NCBI GenBank assembly: GCA_963850535.1
Contig: CAWKMC010000018.1
Span: 80,097 to 144,096 of the forward strand
Reading direction: 5' to 3'
Length of the DNA stretch: 64,000 nucleotides
Origin: JAMXLO01 sp963850535
Lineage (GTDB): Bacteria; Pseudomonadota; Alphaproteobacteria; Acetobacterales; Acetobacteraceae
Part shown: positions 1 to 10,179 of the stretch, one piece after another
Position numbering within the stretch: the first letter of the stretch is position 1
How the letters are laid out: every line of letters starts with the position of its first letter
Notes under the pieces: model-generated
Database searches by the model: none
Told to the model about the DNA's origin: nothing
The model's input: only the letters and a program-made list of their open reading frames with translations
Program-made: the position numbers and the translations under genes

Positions 1-1
1 T

Positions 2-466
2 GCGCCGCTGGCGGCGTTGCGGCGATTGCAACATCTGCACCTGTCATTCACGGCGGTGCATGACCTTACGCCGCTGGTTGGTATGGCTGAGTTGCAGGGC
101 TGTTTTCTCACCGGTTCGCTGGTTGAGGATGTATCGCCGTTGGCGGGCTTGGTGCGATTAGAGCGGCTGGATCTGGGCGACACACAGGTGAGTGACGTGA
201 CGCCGCTTGCCGGATTGTACCGATTGTGCAGCCTCGACCTGTCCGGAACACAGGTCGCTGACGTTGCGCCGCTATCGAGGCTGACGGCGCTGCAGTATCT
301 GGATCTCAGCAGCACACGCGTCGCGGATCTTTCCGTCTTGACGCGGTTTGCCAACCTGCGCTGGCTGGTTCTGCGCGATACCGAGGTCGCGGCTCCGCAA
401 TTACGAAACTGCGAAATCATCAGAGCGCCAGTGGCCGCGCGCTCCGCTCGTTACGCGCGTCAGTGA
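2..466 (+). CDS. Leucine-rich repeat protein, C-terminal part (cut by window edge)
   Basis: The reading frame is open at the left edge of the window, so only the C-terminal part is seen. It consists of about six repeats of 21-22 residues with the pattern L..L..L.L..T.V.D..PL, for example LERLDLGDTQVSDVTPLAGL, typical of a bacterial leucine-rich-repeat (internalin-like) solenoid that usually mediates protein binding. The last 20 or so residues are Arg/Ala rich and not repeat-like. The stop codon overlaps by 7 bp the stop of the convergent acyl-CoA ligase gene. Location and partner cannot be judged because the N-terminus is missing. Confidence 0.75.
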   Translation, partial: APLAALRRLQHLHLSFTAVHDLTPLVGMAELQGCFLTGSLVEDVSPLAGLVRLERLDLGDTQVSDVTPLAGLYRLCSLDLSGTQVADVAPLSRLTALQYLDLSSTRVADLSVLTRFANLRWLVLRDTEVAAPQLRNCEIIRAPVAARSARYARQ

Positions 467-2599
467 GCCTTCGGCACGATCAGAGCATCGACGGCGGTGA
501 TGCTGTCACCCGTGCAGATCAACGGATTCACATCCAGCTCCGCCACCGAGTCGCGATGGTCGCTCGCAAACGCCGCCACTGAGCAGATCACTGAAGCGAG
601 CTGGTTGCGATCGACCGCCGGCATGCCGCGGAAGCCGTCCAGCAGACGTGCGCCTTTCAACTCCGTCAGCAACGCGAGCGCTTCATCATGCGTCAACGGA
701 GCAGGGGCGAGTGCGGTATCTTTCAATAGTTCGACCAGAATCCCTCCCAGTCCAACGACCACCAGCGGACCGAACAGCGGATCAACACGCGCACCCACCA
801 CCATCTCCACCCCTTGCGGCATCATCCGTTGCACGAGGACGCCGGCAATTCGAGGCGGCGGTGTTATGGCATTCGCTCTCGCCATGATCGTCTGATACGC
901 CGCGCGCACTTCATCAGCATCACGGAGGTTGAGCTGGACAACACCTGCTTCGGTCTTATGTGGCAGATCCGGCGATTCGACCTTCAACACAACCGGGTAA
1001 CCGAGAGAGCCGGCCGCATTCACCGCTTCGTCCACGCTCTGTGCAACACGCTCGCCGACCACAGGCACGCCGTACAATGCTAGCACCTCCTTTGCTTCGC
1101 GTTCGGTCAGCGTGCGACCACTGGCCGCGTCGATCAGTGTGCGGGCCTGCCGGATCGTGGTCGGTGGTGTGGACATTGCCTTTGGCGCACCTGACGCATG
1201 TTTTGCCGCGCGCCAATGCCATGCTGCCAACGCCGCGAAGCATGATGGCATCGAGCGGAACAAAGCCACGTGCTCGGCTTCCTCCGCTTCTTTTACGCCC
1301 GGCCCTTCCAGCCATTCGCTCTGCCATGCCAGGCAGGCAATCTTGCCGTGCCTAGCTGCAAGAGAATCGTAGACCGGGATACGCCGGGCGGATGGTGCGT
1401 AGCCGTAGGTCTGGGGCACGACGAGCGCGCTGTACGCTAGGTCGCCAAGCAGTGCGTCGGCGCAGGCGTTCAGGGATTCCGGATTGGCCAGAATCTGCGC
1501 GGTCACGTCGCACGGATTGCGCGCCGAGCCGAACTCGGGAATGTGCGAGAGCAGCACGTCTCGCACCGGATCCGAAGGTTGCGGCAACGGCACACCGAAC
1601 TGTTCGGCGCGATCCGCTGCCATGATCGCAGCACCGCCGGATGCGGCGACTACCGCAACACCGCGCGCCTTCGGTGGCCGTGCCTTGGCGAAAAAGGCCG
1701 CCGTCTCACAGAGTGCTTCGTAGTCATCGACCAGAATGCCGCCAGCGCGGCGGAACACGGCGCGATACGCTGCCTGTGATCCGGCTAGTGATCCGGTGTG
1801 CGACATCGCCGCCGCCGCCCCTTGTTCGCCCACTGCCATCTTGAAGACGATCAACGGCTTGTCGCGCTGCCAGGCACGCTCCGCTGCGATCAGCATGCGT
1901 TCGGGTTCGGCCATGCCTTCGAACACGCAGGCGATCGCCGCACACGATGGATCGTCGGCCAGGTAAGAAATGTAGTCAGCCATATCGACATCGCAGGAAT
2001 TGCCGGAGGTCAAGCACGTGGCTGAACGACACGCCGCGCACCACCGCCTGCGCCAGTGCCATCCCAAGCGCACCAGACTGGCTCACCATGCCGATGGCGT
2101 GCCGGCGCGGCGGCGGGATTGGCGTGATGTCCATGAACGTCACGCGCATATCGAGCGGTGCATTTACCAGGCCGATGGTGTTTGGTCCGACAATTCGCAT
2201 GTTGCTGTCGCGCGCAATTGCTGCGAGGCGCTGCTGTTGCGCGACACGTTCTTCCTTGCCGGTCTCTGCGTAACCCGAGGCGAAGACGATCACCCCGCCG
2301 ACGCCGGCGGTCGCGCATTCGACCACGATCTCCTCGACCGCCTCACGCGGAGCGGCGACGACCACGCAGTCCGGCACTTCCGGCAGCGCCGCAACGCTTG
2401 CATAGCAGCGCAGTTCACCGATCCGCTCGTAGCGCGCGTTCACCGGATACACACGCCCGCCGTAGTGCTGCAGGTTAACCACCACGCGCTCGCCGAACGA
2501 GCCGGCGCGGGTGGAGGCGCCGACAACAGCGATGCTGGCCGGATGCAGCAGGCGCGTGAGGTCGGCGTGCTGATAGACCGAGGTTCGTTTCACTTCCAT
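460..2599 (-). CDS. Acyl-CoA ligase (NDP-forming), acetyl-CoA synthetase alpha/beta type, frameshifted
   Basis: This is a single-chain NDP-forming acyl-CoA ligase that couples acyl-CoA hydrolysis or formation to ATP. In order it has a CoA-binding Rossmann domain (LLHPASIAVVGAS near residue 12), succinyl-CoA-ligase-like flavodoxin domains, and a C-terminal ATP-grasp domain (residues about 490-713, with GYPVVLKVESPDLPHK). The reconstructed length of about 713 residues matches the family. The start is the ATG at 2599, directly before the conserved N-terminus. The frame is broken near 2011-2014: an extra A in CAAG (plus strand) interrupts GVSFSHVL/TSGNSCDV. Removing it gives one continuous protein. 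The gene is divergent from the SDR gene. Substrate cannot be told from sequence. Confidence 0.85.
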
Positions 2600-2668
2600 G
2601 CCAGGCTCGATTGACGTTTTCAAGGGGCGAGCATACTGATCGGTAGCTTTGCAGCAAAGGACGCGGGG

Positions 2669-3454
2669 ATGTCGTCGCTGTTCGATCTGACCGGCAAGGT
2701 CGCTGTGGTCACCGGCTCCAGCAAGGGTATCGGCCGCGCGATCGCCGAGAGGATGGCGGAGCACGGCGCGAAGGTGGTTATCTCCAGCCGCAAGGCTGAT
2801 GTGTGCGAGGAGGTTGCGTCCGGCATCCGTGCCAAAGGCGGCGAGGCGGTGGTGATCCCGTGCCATATTGCGCGCAAGGACGAGTTGCAGAAGTTGGTCG
2901 ATCAGACCACAGCGCAGTTGGGCGGGATCGACATCATGGTCAGCAATGCCGCGGTCAATCCGTATCTTGGACCCGCGGCGGGTGCGTCGGATGAAGTATA
3001 TGAGCGCATCATGGGTGCCAATGTGCGCAGCAATTTTTGGCTCGCGAACATCGTCTGCCCAAAGATGGCCGAGCGCGGTGGCGGGTCTTTCATCATCATT
3101 TCATCGATTGGTGGGTTCCGCGGCACCGCGTCGCTTGGTCTGTATGGGATATCGAAGGCAGCCGACATGCAGATGGCGCGCAACATCGCGGTGGAGTGGG
3201 GGCCGAAGAACGTGCGCGCGAACTGCATCGCGCCTGGGCTGGTGCGCACTGATTTTGCGCGCGCGCTGTGGGAGGACCCGGTGCGCTATCGGAAAACCAC
3301 GCGCGACAATCCTCTGCAGCGTATCGGTGAGCCCGACGAGATCGCCGGTGCGGCGGTGTTCCTGGCATCACCGGCGGGTAATTTCGTGACCGGGCAAACG
3401 TTGGTTGTGGATGGCGGCACGATGGCGGGGGTCGTGCTGCAAAAGGACGACTGA
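2669..3454 (+). CDS. SDR family NAD(P)-dependent oxidoreductase
   Basis: This is a classical short-chain dehydrogenase of 261 residues, the usual family length. It shows the cofactor glycine motif TGSSKGIG near residue 15, SNAA near residue 92, the catalytic Ser in IIISSIGG, and the YGISK active-site Tyr/Lys pair. The C-terminus ends FVTGQTLVVDGG, typical of the fabG-like and 2-oxidoreductase SDR branch. It is divergent from the acyl-CoA ligase gene (69 bp gap) and is followed immediately by kynureninase, so a co-transcribed catabolic unit is likely. The substrate is unknown. Confidence 0.9.
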   Translation: MSSLFDLTGKVAVVTGSSKGIGRAIAERMAEHGAKVVISSRKADVCEEVASGIRAKGGEAVVIPCHIARKDELQKLVDQTTAQLGGIDIMVSNAAVNPYLGPAAGASDEVYERIMGANVRSNFWLANIVCPKMAERGGGSFIIISSIGGFRGTASLGLYGISKAADMQMARNIAVEWGPKNVRANCIAPGLVRTDFARALWEDPVRYRKTTRDNPLQRIGEPDEIAGAAVFLASPAGNFVTGQTLVVDGGTMAGVVLQKDD

Positions 3455-4674
3455 GCTGACACGCGACGAAGCGATTGCGCTGGACCGTCGCGACGAACTT
3501 GCGGCCTTCCGCGATCTGTTTGTACTGCCGGAAGGGGTGATCTACCTCGATGGCAATTCGCTTGGCCCGCTGCCAAGAGCGACAACCGAGCGTGTGACGC
3601 AGGTGTTGGAGCGCGAGTGGGGCCAGTCGCTGATCCGAAGCTGGACCGATCACGGCTGGATCGACCTGGCGTTCCGTATCGGCGACAAGATCGCGCGGCT
3701 GATCGGCGCCTCGCCGGGCACGACCGTGGTCGCCGACTCCACGTCGGTGAACCTGTACAAATTGCTGGCAGCTGCGCTGCAGTGCCGTCCTGGCCGGCGC
3801 GTCATCCTGACCGAGGCCGGCAACTTTCCCACCGATCTTTACGTCGCGCAGGGCCTTGCCGCGCATCTGTCCCTTGGCCATGAGGTGCGTCAGGCCACGG
3901 ACGTAGTTGCGGCACTGGACGATACGGTGGCCGTGCTGATGCTGACGCATGTGAACTATCGCAGCGGTGCGATGCACGACATGGCCGCGCTGACGCGGGC
4001 GGCACATGCGGTTGGAGCGCTGGTGCTATGGGACCTTTCGCATTCGGCTGGCGCCGTGCCATTGCAGCTCGAGGCGGACGATGTCGATCTCGCGGTGGGC
4101 TGCGGCTACAAGTACCTGAACGGCGGGCCGGGCGCGCCGGCCTTCCTGTATATCGCCGAAGCATATGCAGGAGGACCTGCGCCTGCCATTGACCGGCTGG
4201 CTCGGCCACGCCGCGCCGTTTGCGTTCGAGAGTGACTACCGGCCAGCGCCGGGGGTTGCGCGAGCTGTGGTGGGGACGCCGCCGATCCTGTCGCTCGCGG
4301 CGCTGGAGGTCGGCATCGACATCGCACTTCAGGCGCCGATGGCCGCGCTGCGTGCAAAGTCGCTGACATTGGCTGAGTTGTTCATGGCGCTGATGCAGCC
4401 GGAACATGACTTTCGACTGTTGACCCCACGCGAAGCAGCACGACGTGGCAGCCAGGTGGCATTCGCGCACCCGCACGGCTACGCGATCATGCAGGCGTTG
4501 ATCGAGCGCGGGGTGATCGGCGATTTCCGGGCGCCCGATGTCCTGCGCTTCGGCCTGGCGGCACTTTATGTGCGCTTCGTCGATATTTGGGATGCCGTTG
4601 CCAAGCTGCGCGATGTGATGGGAAGCGGCGCCTGGAAGGGAGATAAATTCCAGCGGCGGCGCAAGGTGACCTGA
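3411..4674 (+). CDS. kynU: Kynureninase, frameshifted
   Basis: Kynureninase is a PLP enzyme that cleaves L-kynurenine to anthranilate and alanine. The sequence shows the N-terminal YLDGNSLGPLP substrate-binding motif, the PLP-binding lysine region YKYLNGGPGAPAF and the downstream LTGWLGHAAPFAFE block. The frame changes at 4158-4161: GAAG reads as GAG in the expected protein (AEHMQEDLRLPLTGW), so one A is extra. Corrected length is about 405-420 residues, normal for the family. The start is uncertain: the only in-frame ATG (3411) overlaps the SDR gene by 44 bp, while homology starts at about 3456, and an ACG at 3447 would give a more usual N-terminus. No other kynurenine-pathway gene is nearby. 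Confidence 0.88.
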
Positions 4675-4690
4675 AGCCGGTGCCCGGACG

Positions 4691-4719
4691 GACGGCCGGC
4701 ACGGAGGCCGGCCATGACG
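4691..4719. repeat. REP-like palindrome
   Basis: In the gap between kynU and the convergent dehydrogenase gene there is an inverted repeat with arms GGCCGGC (4694-4700) and GCCGGCC (4707-4713) around a 6-base loop. Its right half GCCGGCCATGACG (4707-4719) is identical to the right half of the palindrome at 12988-13018, so this is a dispersed element. It may also act as a terminator for the two converging genes. Confidence 0.6.
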
Positions 4720-4729
4720 TTGGGTACAG

Positions 4730-5672
4730 TTAGCCGTTCTTCGTTTTGTTCTCTAGAGCCTCGGTTAGGCGTTGCGGATCAACCTCGATGTTGATGCCGG
4801 CCCTCTCAAGCTGGCATAGCATCATCGAGCGTGAGTCACGATCGCCCCAGCCGCGGTTCAGTCCTTCTTCCAGATCTGCCAACGCGAGGTTTGCCAGTCG
4901 CATCGGCACCTTCACCTCGCGACCGAGAGCCGTTGCCAACGAGACATCCTTGTGCGCGAGCCGCAGGGCAAACGCCGGTGGCTCGTACTTGTTCGGGCAG
5001 GAACTGATCGGTCAGCGAGTCGAATGCACCGCGTCGTCCGATGGCGCCTTTGCGCACCGCTTCCCAGATGGCCAGCGGCTCGATGCCCGCCTTCACTCCC
5101 ATGCTGAACACTTCCGCCGCGGCTGCGGTGGCGATGTAGCCGAAGCAGTTGTGCACCAGTTTCGCCACTGATCCGGCGCCGATCGGTCCGATGTACTGCG
5201 CGGCATCACCGATCATGTCGAGTACCGGCTTCCACTTGTCGAACGTGTCTTCGTCGCCGCCGCACCAGATCGCCAGCTTGCCGCTCGCCGCACCGCGCGG
5301 GCCGCCACTGACAGGTGCATCCAGCAGATGCGCGCCCTTGGCAGCGAACGCTTCGTGCGCCTTGCGCACAACGGTGGGCGAGTTGGTGGTCAGGTCGAAA
5401 TACGCAGCGCCCTTGCGAATGCCGGCCAGAAGCCCGGCGGTCACTGACTCGAATTCCGGCGGCCCAGGCAGCGAAGTGAAGATCACCTCGCTCTGTTCCG
5501 CCACGGCCTGCGGCGTATCGGCCCAGATCGCGCCATCGCGCAGATGGCGAGAGGCGGCATCGCGGCGGATGTCGTGCACCACCAGCGTGTCGCCGCGCGC
5601 CTTCAGTCCCTTTTGCAAGTTCGCGGCCATGCTGGCACCCATGGTGCCGAGGCCGATGAATCCTGCCTGCAT
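4730..5672 (-). CDS. NAD(P)-dependent oxidoreductase, 3-hydroxyisobutyrate dehydrogenase family, frameshifted
   Basis: This is a member of the beta-hydroxyacid dehydrogenase family, which oxidises 3-hydroxy acids such as 3-hydroxyisobutyrate or tartronate semialdehyde (the latter in reverse). The N-terminal Rossmann motif is GFIGLGTMGASMA, followed by the substrate motif DAPVSGGPRGAASG near residue 120 and the catalytic-lysine helix GSVAKLVHNCFG. The C-terminal helical part (LATALGREVKVPMRLANLAL) is in another frame. The break is at 4988-4991, where CTTG (CAAG on the coding strand) needs one base less to give PEQYEPPAFALRLAHKD. The corrected length is about 314 residues, normal for the family. 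It lies downstream of the carboxymuconolactone-decarboxylase-type gene on the same strand. Confidence 0.85.
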
Positions 5673-5690
5673 GGTCGTGCTTCCTTGCTG

Positions 5691-6014
5691 CTAATTGGCC
5701 TCGAAGACCTCGCGCGCGATATTCGCAGCGGACATCGCCGCGGGCCAGCCGGCATAGAAGGCGAGATGCGTGATGACCTCGGATAGCTCTTCCTTGGTCA
5801 CACCGTTCTGTAGCGCGCGCTGCAGATGGCCGCGCAACTGTTCTGGGCGATAGGTGGCGATCAAGGTGGCGCAGACGATCAGACTGCGATCGCGCTTCGA
5901 TAGCTGTGGACGCTCCCATACGTCGCCAAACAGTACCTTCTCCGAGAGGTCTATGAGCTTGGGAACCGTGCCACGGACGCGATCGCGCGATTCAGTCGAG
6001 GGTGCCTGGGCCAT
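5691..6014 (-). CDS. Carboxymuconolactone decarboxylase family protein
   Basis: This small protein of 107 residues has the CMD fold; the family includes 4-carboxymuconolactone decarboxylase and AhpD-like proteins. The conserved block RDRSLIVCATLIATYRPEQL and the C-terminal helix ITHLAFYAGWPAAMSAA are clear. The CxxC pair of AhpD is absent, so a decarboxylase-like or unknown role is favoured over peroxidase repair. The start ATG at 6014 is chosen because AAGGAGG lies 6 bases upstream. It sits between the substrate-binding protein gene and the dehydrogenase gene, all on the minus strand, as part of one long operon. Confidence 0.85.
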   Translation of the reverse strand: MAQAPSTESRDRVRGTVPKLIDLSEKVLFGDVWERPQLSKRDRSLIVCATLIATYRPEQLRGHLQRALQNGVTKEELSEVITHLAFYAGWPAAMSAANIAREVFEAN

Positions 6015-6074
6015 GGTTTCCTCCTTTTGGTGAATGTCGCCGGCATTGCACACCATGCCGGTTGGCAAGTCGAA

Positions 6075-7316
6075 TCACGCCACCTTCGGCCAGATCGCTG
6101 ACGCAACGGCGATCTCCTGTGGATAGATCGCAACCGGCTTGCCGTTCTGCCACTGTATCATCGCCAACACCGCATCGACGCGGCGTCCCTTGTCATCGAA
6201 CTTCAAGTGATGGCCGGGGAAGAACAACGCCGGGCCGTCGCGCATGTCTAGGTCGCGGATGGCCTCGCGCCACCTTGTGCCGATCGGCGACGCCAGCGCG
6301 TTCCAGCGCCTCCTTGAAGATCAGCACGTGCACATAGGCGAACAGCGAATCATGCCCGAACCACGGCTCCTTGGTGCGCTCGACGAAGCGCTGAGCGAGT
6401 TGGTCCTGGTCGTGGCCCGGCCAATTGGCCAGCCCCGCCATCAGCCCTTGCAGGATATCGGCGCCGGTGACCTTCAGCAGTTCCGGCGCACCGATGTGGC
6501 CGCCGCCGCCGATCAGCGGCAGCTTGCCGCCGGCCAGGCCGAACTCGGCAAACTTATCGAGCAGCAGCTTGTCGTCCGGAACGTTGGACGACAGCATGAT
6601 GCAGAAATCCGGACGCGCACTGCGGATCGGCTGCACCAGCGTCGTCGCGTCGGCGATCGGCGGCGTATACATCTGGTCGTAGACAGCGGAGAGGCTGAGA
6701 TCCTTCAGCGTGTGCTCGCGCACCTCCCTCAGGAAGCTGATATTCGCTGCCGTATTGTCGGCCAGGAGGGCAACCTTGGTAGGCCGCTTGCCAGTGCGTC
6801 TTCTGCGCCAGATCGACGATCGCCGGCAGCAATTGCCTGTGCTTGTGCATCGGCGGTCGGCGCGGTCTGGAACACGTACTTATAGCCGCGGCCGGTGATC
6901 AGATCGGAATAGGATAGGGTCAGCCACGGCAATTCGGCGCGCTCGGTCACCTCGGTGACCGCGAGCGTGAAACTCGACAGCCAACAGCCAAAGCCACCAA
7001 CCAAGTCGGGTTCCTGTGACAGCATGCGCTGGGCTGAGTCCTTGGATTTTTCAGCCGAGTCCTGCGTATCGAACTGCATCAGCCGCAGCTTGGCGCCACC
7101 CATCGACTTGATACCGCCGGCTGCGTTGACATCGTCGATCGCCATCTCGGCGCCGAGTTTCTCCAGGATGCCAGACCGTGCCCACGGGCCCGACAGTGGC
7201 ACCAGCATGGCGATTTTCACCTCGGACGGAGCCTGTGCGCGTGCACGAGGCACGATACCGGATGCCAGCGCCATGCCGAGCGCGGTCCTGCGTCCGATCG
7301 CTGTGGTGTCGGTCAT
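6075..7316 (-). CDS. ABC transporter substrate-binding protein (Liv type), copy 1, multiply frameshifted
   Basis: This is a periplasmic binding protein of the branched-chain amino acid / amide / urea class (Peripla_BP_6), about 412 residues when corrected. The N-terminus has a twin-arginine-like signal (GRRTALGMALASG) followed by EVKIAMLVPLSGPWA. It is a close paralogue of the protein at 8158-9408; comparing the two shows three one-base insertions here, near 6267, 6796 and 6833. The corrected C-terminus ends IWPKVA with a stop at 6075. GGGAGGA precedes the ATG at 7316. The other operon genes encode the matching permeases and ATPases. Either the copy is a pseudogene or the sequence has errors; three breaks in one gene is more than in most neighbours. 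Confidence 0.8.
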
Positions 7317-7363
7317 TGTTGCTTCCTCCCATGATTTGACGACGATGCGTCGTCGGCGGGGGA

Positions 7364-8158
7364 CTAACTTGGATCGGCGTCCAACCGCACGACGATGCCC
7401 TTCAGTTCTGGCGAGATCGCCGGATAGCGCTGCAAGACCAGCGGATCGTGGCCGGGAATGATCCCGTTCGGCGCGCTCGCCAGCTTCCGCATCGTCTCGT
7501 AGCCGGTCAGCGTGTCCTCGTGGCTGTGCATGATTGGAAATGCGCGGCCTTCTTCCATGTTCGCGTAGAAGTGGCTGGCATCGGATGCCAGCACCATCCA
7601 GCCGCGTCGCGTCCACACGCGTACGACCTGCAACCCCTTCGAGTGCCCACCGACGTGGTGCATGGTCAGCCCCGGCGCCAGTTCGTCCACGCCATCATGG
7701 AACACGACCCGGCCAGCGAACAGTTTTCGTAGCATCGCCACCACATCTTCTTCCTCGAACGGCGCGCGCAGACCGGCGTGGCACATGCACCGTCCGGTCG
7801 CATACGCCATCTCGATATCCTGCAGGTGGTAGCGCGCGTGCGGGAAAAGATCGTAGTTACCGCAATGATCGTAGTGCATGTGCGACAGGATCACGTCCTG
7901 CACGTCGCGCGGCTCGATGCCGATCGCCTTCAATCCCACTGAAGGTGAGCGCACGAACTGGCGCTGCCGCTTCTCGCCCATCGGTTGGTCGAAGCCGGTG
8001 TCGAAGACGAAGCTTTGTTCCGGCCCCTTGATCGCCCAGACGAAATAGTCGAGCGGCATCGGCCCATCATGCGGATCGCCGCCGATAAAGTTGTTGGCGC
8101 GTCGTGCGTTGGGATTATGCGCGTAGTGGATGGCGTAGACCTCGTATGGTTCCGGCAT
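7364..8158 (-). CDS. MBL-fold metallo-hydrolase, N-acyl homoserine lactonase-like
   Basis: This 264-residue metallo-beta-lactamase-fold hydrolase has the di-metal motif SHMHYDHCGN, the later metal ligands in HHVGGHSKG and ASDASHFY, and a C-terminal GHDP. The order and spacing resemble the AttM/AiiB branch of N-acyl homoserine lactonases, but related enzymes open other lactones or esters, so quorum quenching is only a possibility. The start ATG (8158) overlaps the stop of the upstream binding-protein gene (TGATG), so the two are translationally coupled. Being inside a Liv-type transporter operon suggests it acts on the imported compound. Confidence 0.85.
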   Translation of the reverse strand: MPEPYEVYAIHYAHNPNARRANNFIGGDPHDGPMPLDYFVWAIKGPEQSFVFDTGFDQPMGEKRQRQFVRSPSVGLKAIGIEPRDVQDVILSHMHYDHCGNYDLFPHARYHLQDIEMAYATGRCMCHAGLRAPFEEEDVVAMLRKLFAGRVVFHDGVDELAPGLTMHHVGGHSKGLQVVRVWTRRGWMVLASDASHFYANMEEGRAFPIMHSHEDTLTGYETMRKLASAPNGIIPGHDPLVLQRYPAISPELKGIVVRLDADPS

Positions 8159-9408
8159 CAGGACACCTTTGGCCAGCTTACCTTCGAGGCGGCAATCGAC
8201 TCGGGATGGACCGGAACGGGGCGACCGCCCTGCCACTGCACGATGCACAGCTTGGCGCCAACGCGTCGGCCCTTCTCGTCGTATTTTAGAGTACCATCGG
8301 GGAAGAACAGGGCGGGGCCCTCGTTCTTCATGTCGAGCTGGCGGATCGCCTGCATCACTTTGTGTCTCTCCGCTACCCCGGCGCGTTCCACCGCTTCCTT
8401 CAGGATCAGCGTGTGCACATAGGCGAACACCAAGTCATGGCCGAACCAGGGCTCCTTGGTGCGCTCGATGAAGCGCTTCGACACATCCTCAACGGCCTTG
8501 CCCGGCCAGTTCGCAAGCCCGACGAGCACGCCTTCCAGGTTCTCGGCGCCGGCCACCTTCAGCAGTTCCGGGACCGCCCAGTGACCGCCGCCGCCAATCT
8601 TCGGCAGCTTGTCGCTCTTCAGGTTCATTTCGGCAAACTTGTCCACCAACAGCTTGTCGTCAGGGACGTTGGTGGATTGGAAGATCACAAAATCAGGGCG
8701 GCCGGAGCGCACATGCTGCACGATAGTCGTCGCATCGGTCAGTGGCGGCGTATAGACCTCGTCGGCGACGAGCGAGAGATTCAGGTTCTTCAACACGTGG
8801 TCGCGGATCGGCTTCATGAAGCTGACTGAAGCCGCGGTGTTGTCGCCGACCACGGCAACCTTGGTGGGACGCTTGCCGGTGGCCTGCTGCGCCATCTCGA
8901 CCACCATCGGCACCTCGTCTTCTGCCTGCACATCGGCGGTGGGCGAGGACTGGAATACATACTTGTATCCACGGCCGGTGATCAGGTCGGAATAGGACAG
9001 CGTCAGCCACGGCAGTTCGGCGCGCTCAGTGACTTCGGTGGCGGCAAGGGTGAAGGTCGATAGCCAGCAGCCGAACCCTCCGACCAGGTCAGGCTCCTGT
9101 GCGACCATGCGTTGAGCGGCGTCCTTTGCCTTCTCTGCACTGTCGCCAGTGTCGTACTCGATCAGCCGCAGCTTCGCGCCGCCAAGCGACTTGATGCCGC
9201 CGGCGTTGTTGATGTCGTCGATCGCCATGCGCGCGCCCATCTGCTCCAGGATTCCCTGGCGCGCCCATGGGCCGGACAGCGGCACCAGCATGGCAATCTT
9301 CACTTCCTTTTCCTGCGCGCGCAGGCGACGCGGTGCGAGCGACGCCGCGCCGGTGGCAAGGCCGAGCCCAAGGGCGCCACGGCGTCCGATTGAAGCAGTG
9401 TTCGTCAT
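8158..9408 (-). CDS. ABC transporter substrate-binding protein (Liv type), copy 2
   Basis: This is an intact 416-residue periplasmic binding protein of the Peripla_BP_6 class. It starts with a Tat-like signal (SIGRRGALGLGLATGAA) followed by KEVKIAMLVPLSGPWARQG. It is highly similar along its whole length to copy 1 at 6075-7316. The ATG at 9408 is preferred over one 33 bases upstream because GGAG is placed 9 bases before it. The stop overlaps the start of the metallo-hydrolase gene. Together with LivF, LivM-LivG and LivH this forms an uptake system; the ligand is probably an amide or amino-acid-like compound, not necessarily leucine. Confidence 0.9.
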   Translation of the reverse strand: MTNTASIGRRGALGLGLATGAASLAPRRLRAQEKEVKIAMLVPLSGPWARQGILEQMGARMAIDDINNAGGIKSLGGAKLRLIEYDTGDSAEKAKDAAQRMVAQEPDLVGGFGCWLSTFTLAATEVTERAELPWLTLSYSDLITGRGYKYVFQSSPTADVQAEDEVPMVVEMAQQATGKRPTKVAVVGDNTAASVSFMKPIRDHVLKNLNLSLVADEVYTPPLTDATTIVQHVRSGRPDFVIFQSTNVPDDKLLVDKFAEMNLKSDKLPKIGGGGHWAVPELLKVAGAENLEGVLVGLANWPGKAVEDVSKRFIERTKEPWFGHDLVFAYVHTLILKEAVERAGVAERHKVMQAIRQLDMKNEGPALFFPDGTLKYDEKGRRVGAKLCIVQWQGGRPVPVHPESIAASKVSWPKVS

Positions 9409-9433
9409 CCGATTTACTCCTACGCGGTCGATA

Positions 9434-10150
9434 TCAGGCATCTGTCAGCCCGAGATAGGAACGACGGACCCTGTCGTCCGCCAACAGTGTCTGGTGCGTA
9501 CCGTCCAGAACCATGTGCCCGGTCTCTAGCACATAGCCGTAATCCGACAGCTCCAGCGCTTCTGCCACCCGCTGTTCTACCAGCAGGATCGTGACGCGAT
9601 CCTCGCGATGGATCTGCGAAACGCGCTCGAAGATCGTATCGGCGACGGCGGGTGCCAAGCCCATGGAAGGCTCGTCCAGCATCAGTAACTTCGGCGCCGA
9701 AGCGAGGCCGCGGCCGATCGCCAGCATCTGCTGCTCACCACCGGATAATGTGCCGGCCAACTGCGACGCGCGTTCGGACAGAATTGGAAACAGCGTGTGT
9801 ATGCGTTCCAGCGTGTGGTGCCACTGGGCGCGGCCAGCCTTGGTGTAGGCGCCCATTTCCAGGTTCTCGCGGACGGTCAGTGTCTTGAACACTTGGCGGC
9901 CTTCGGGGACGTGCGCGATGCCGAGATGGGCGCGTGCCGATGCCGAGATGGCGAGCAGATCTTGTCCCAGAAAGCTGACGCTGCCTTGCACCGGTGCGAC
10001 GATGCCGCAGATGGTCTTGAACAGCGTCGATTTGCCGGCGCCATTCGGGCCGAGCACGGTCACGAACTGACCTTCGGCGACCGAGAGCGATACGTCGGTG
10101 AGCGCACGGAGGCCGCCGTAGGCGACGGAGAGGTTGCGGACTTCAAGCAT
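9434..10150 (-). CDS. livF: ABC transporter ATP-binding protein LivF
   Basis: This 238-residue ATPase subunit of a branched-chain-type importer has Walker A GPNGAGKST near residue 35, the Q-loop, the LivF-type signature LSGGEQQMLAIGRGLAS and Walker B LLMLDEPSMGLAP, and ends with RVRRSYLGL as LivF proteins do. It lies downstream of the LivM-LivG fusion gene on the same strand, separated by about 90 bp that contains palindromic repeats. It would pair with the LivG domain of that fusion at the cytoplasmic face of the permease. Confidence 0.93.
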   Translation of the reverse strand: MLEVRNLSVAYGGLRALTDVSLSVAEGQFVTVLGPNGAGKSTLFKTICGIVAPVQGSVSFLGQDLLAISASARAHLGIAHVPEGRQVFKTLTVRENLEMGAYTKAGRAQWHHTLERIHTLFPILSERASQLAGTLSGGEQQMLAIGRGLASAPKLLMLDEPSMGLAPAVADTIFERVSQIHREDRVTILLVEQRVAEALELSDYGYVLETGHMVLDGTHQTLLADDRVRRSYLGLTDA

Positions 10151-10179
10151 GGGCGGTGTCGCGCCCCCTCCCCTTAACC

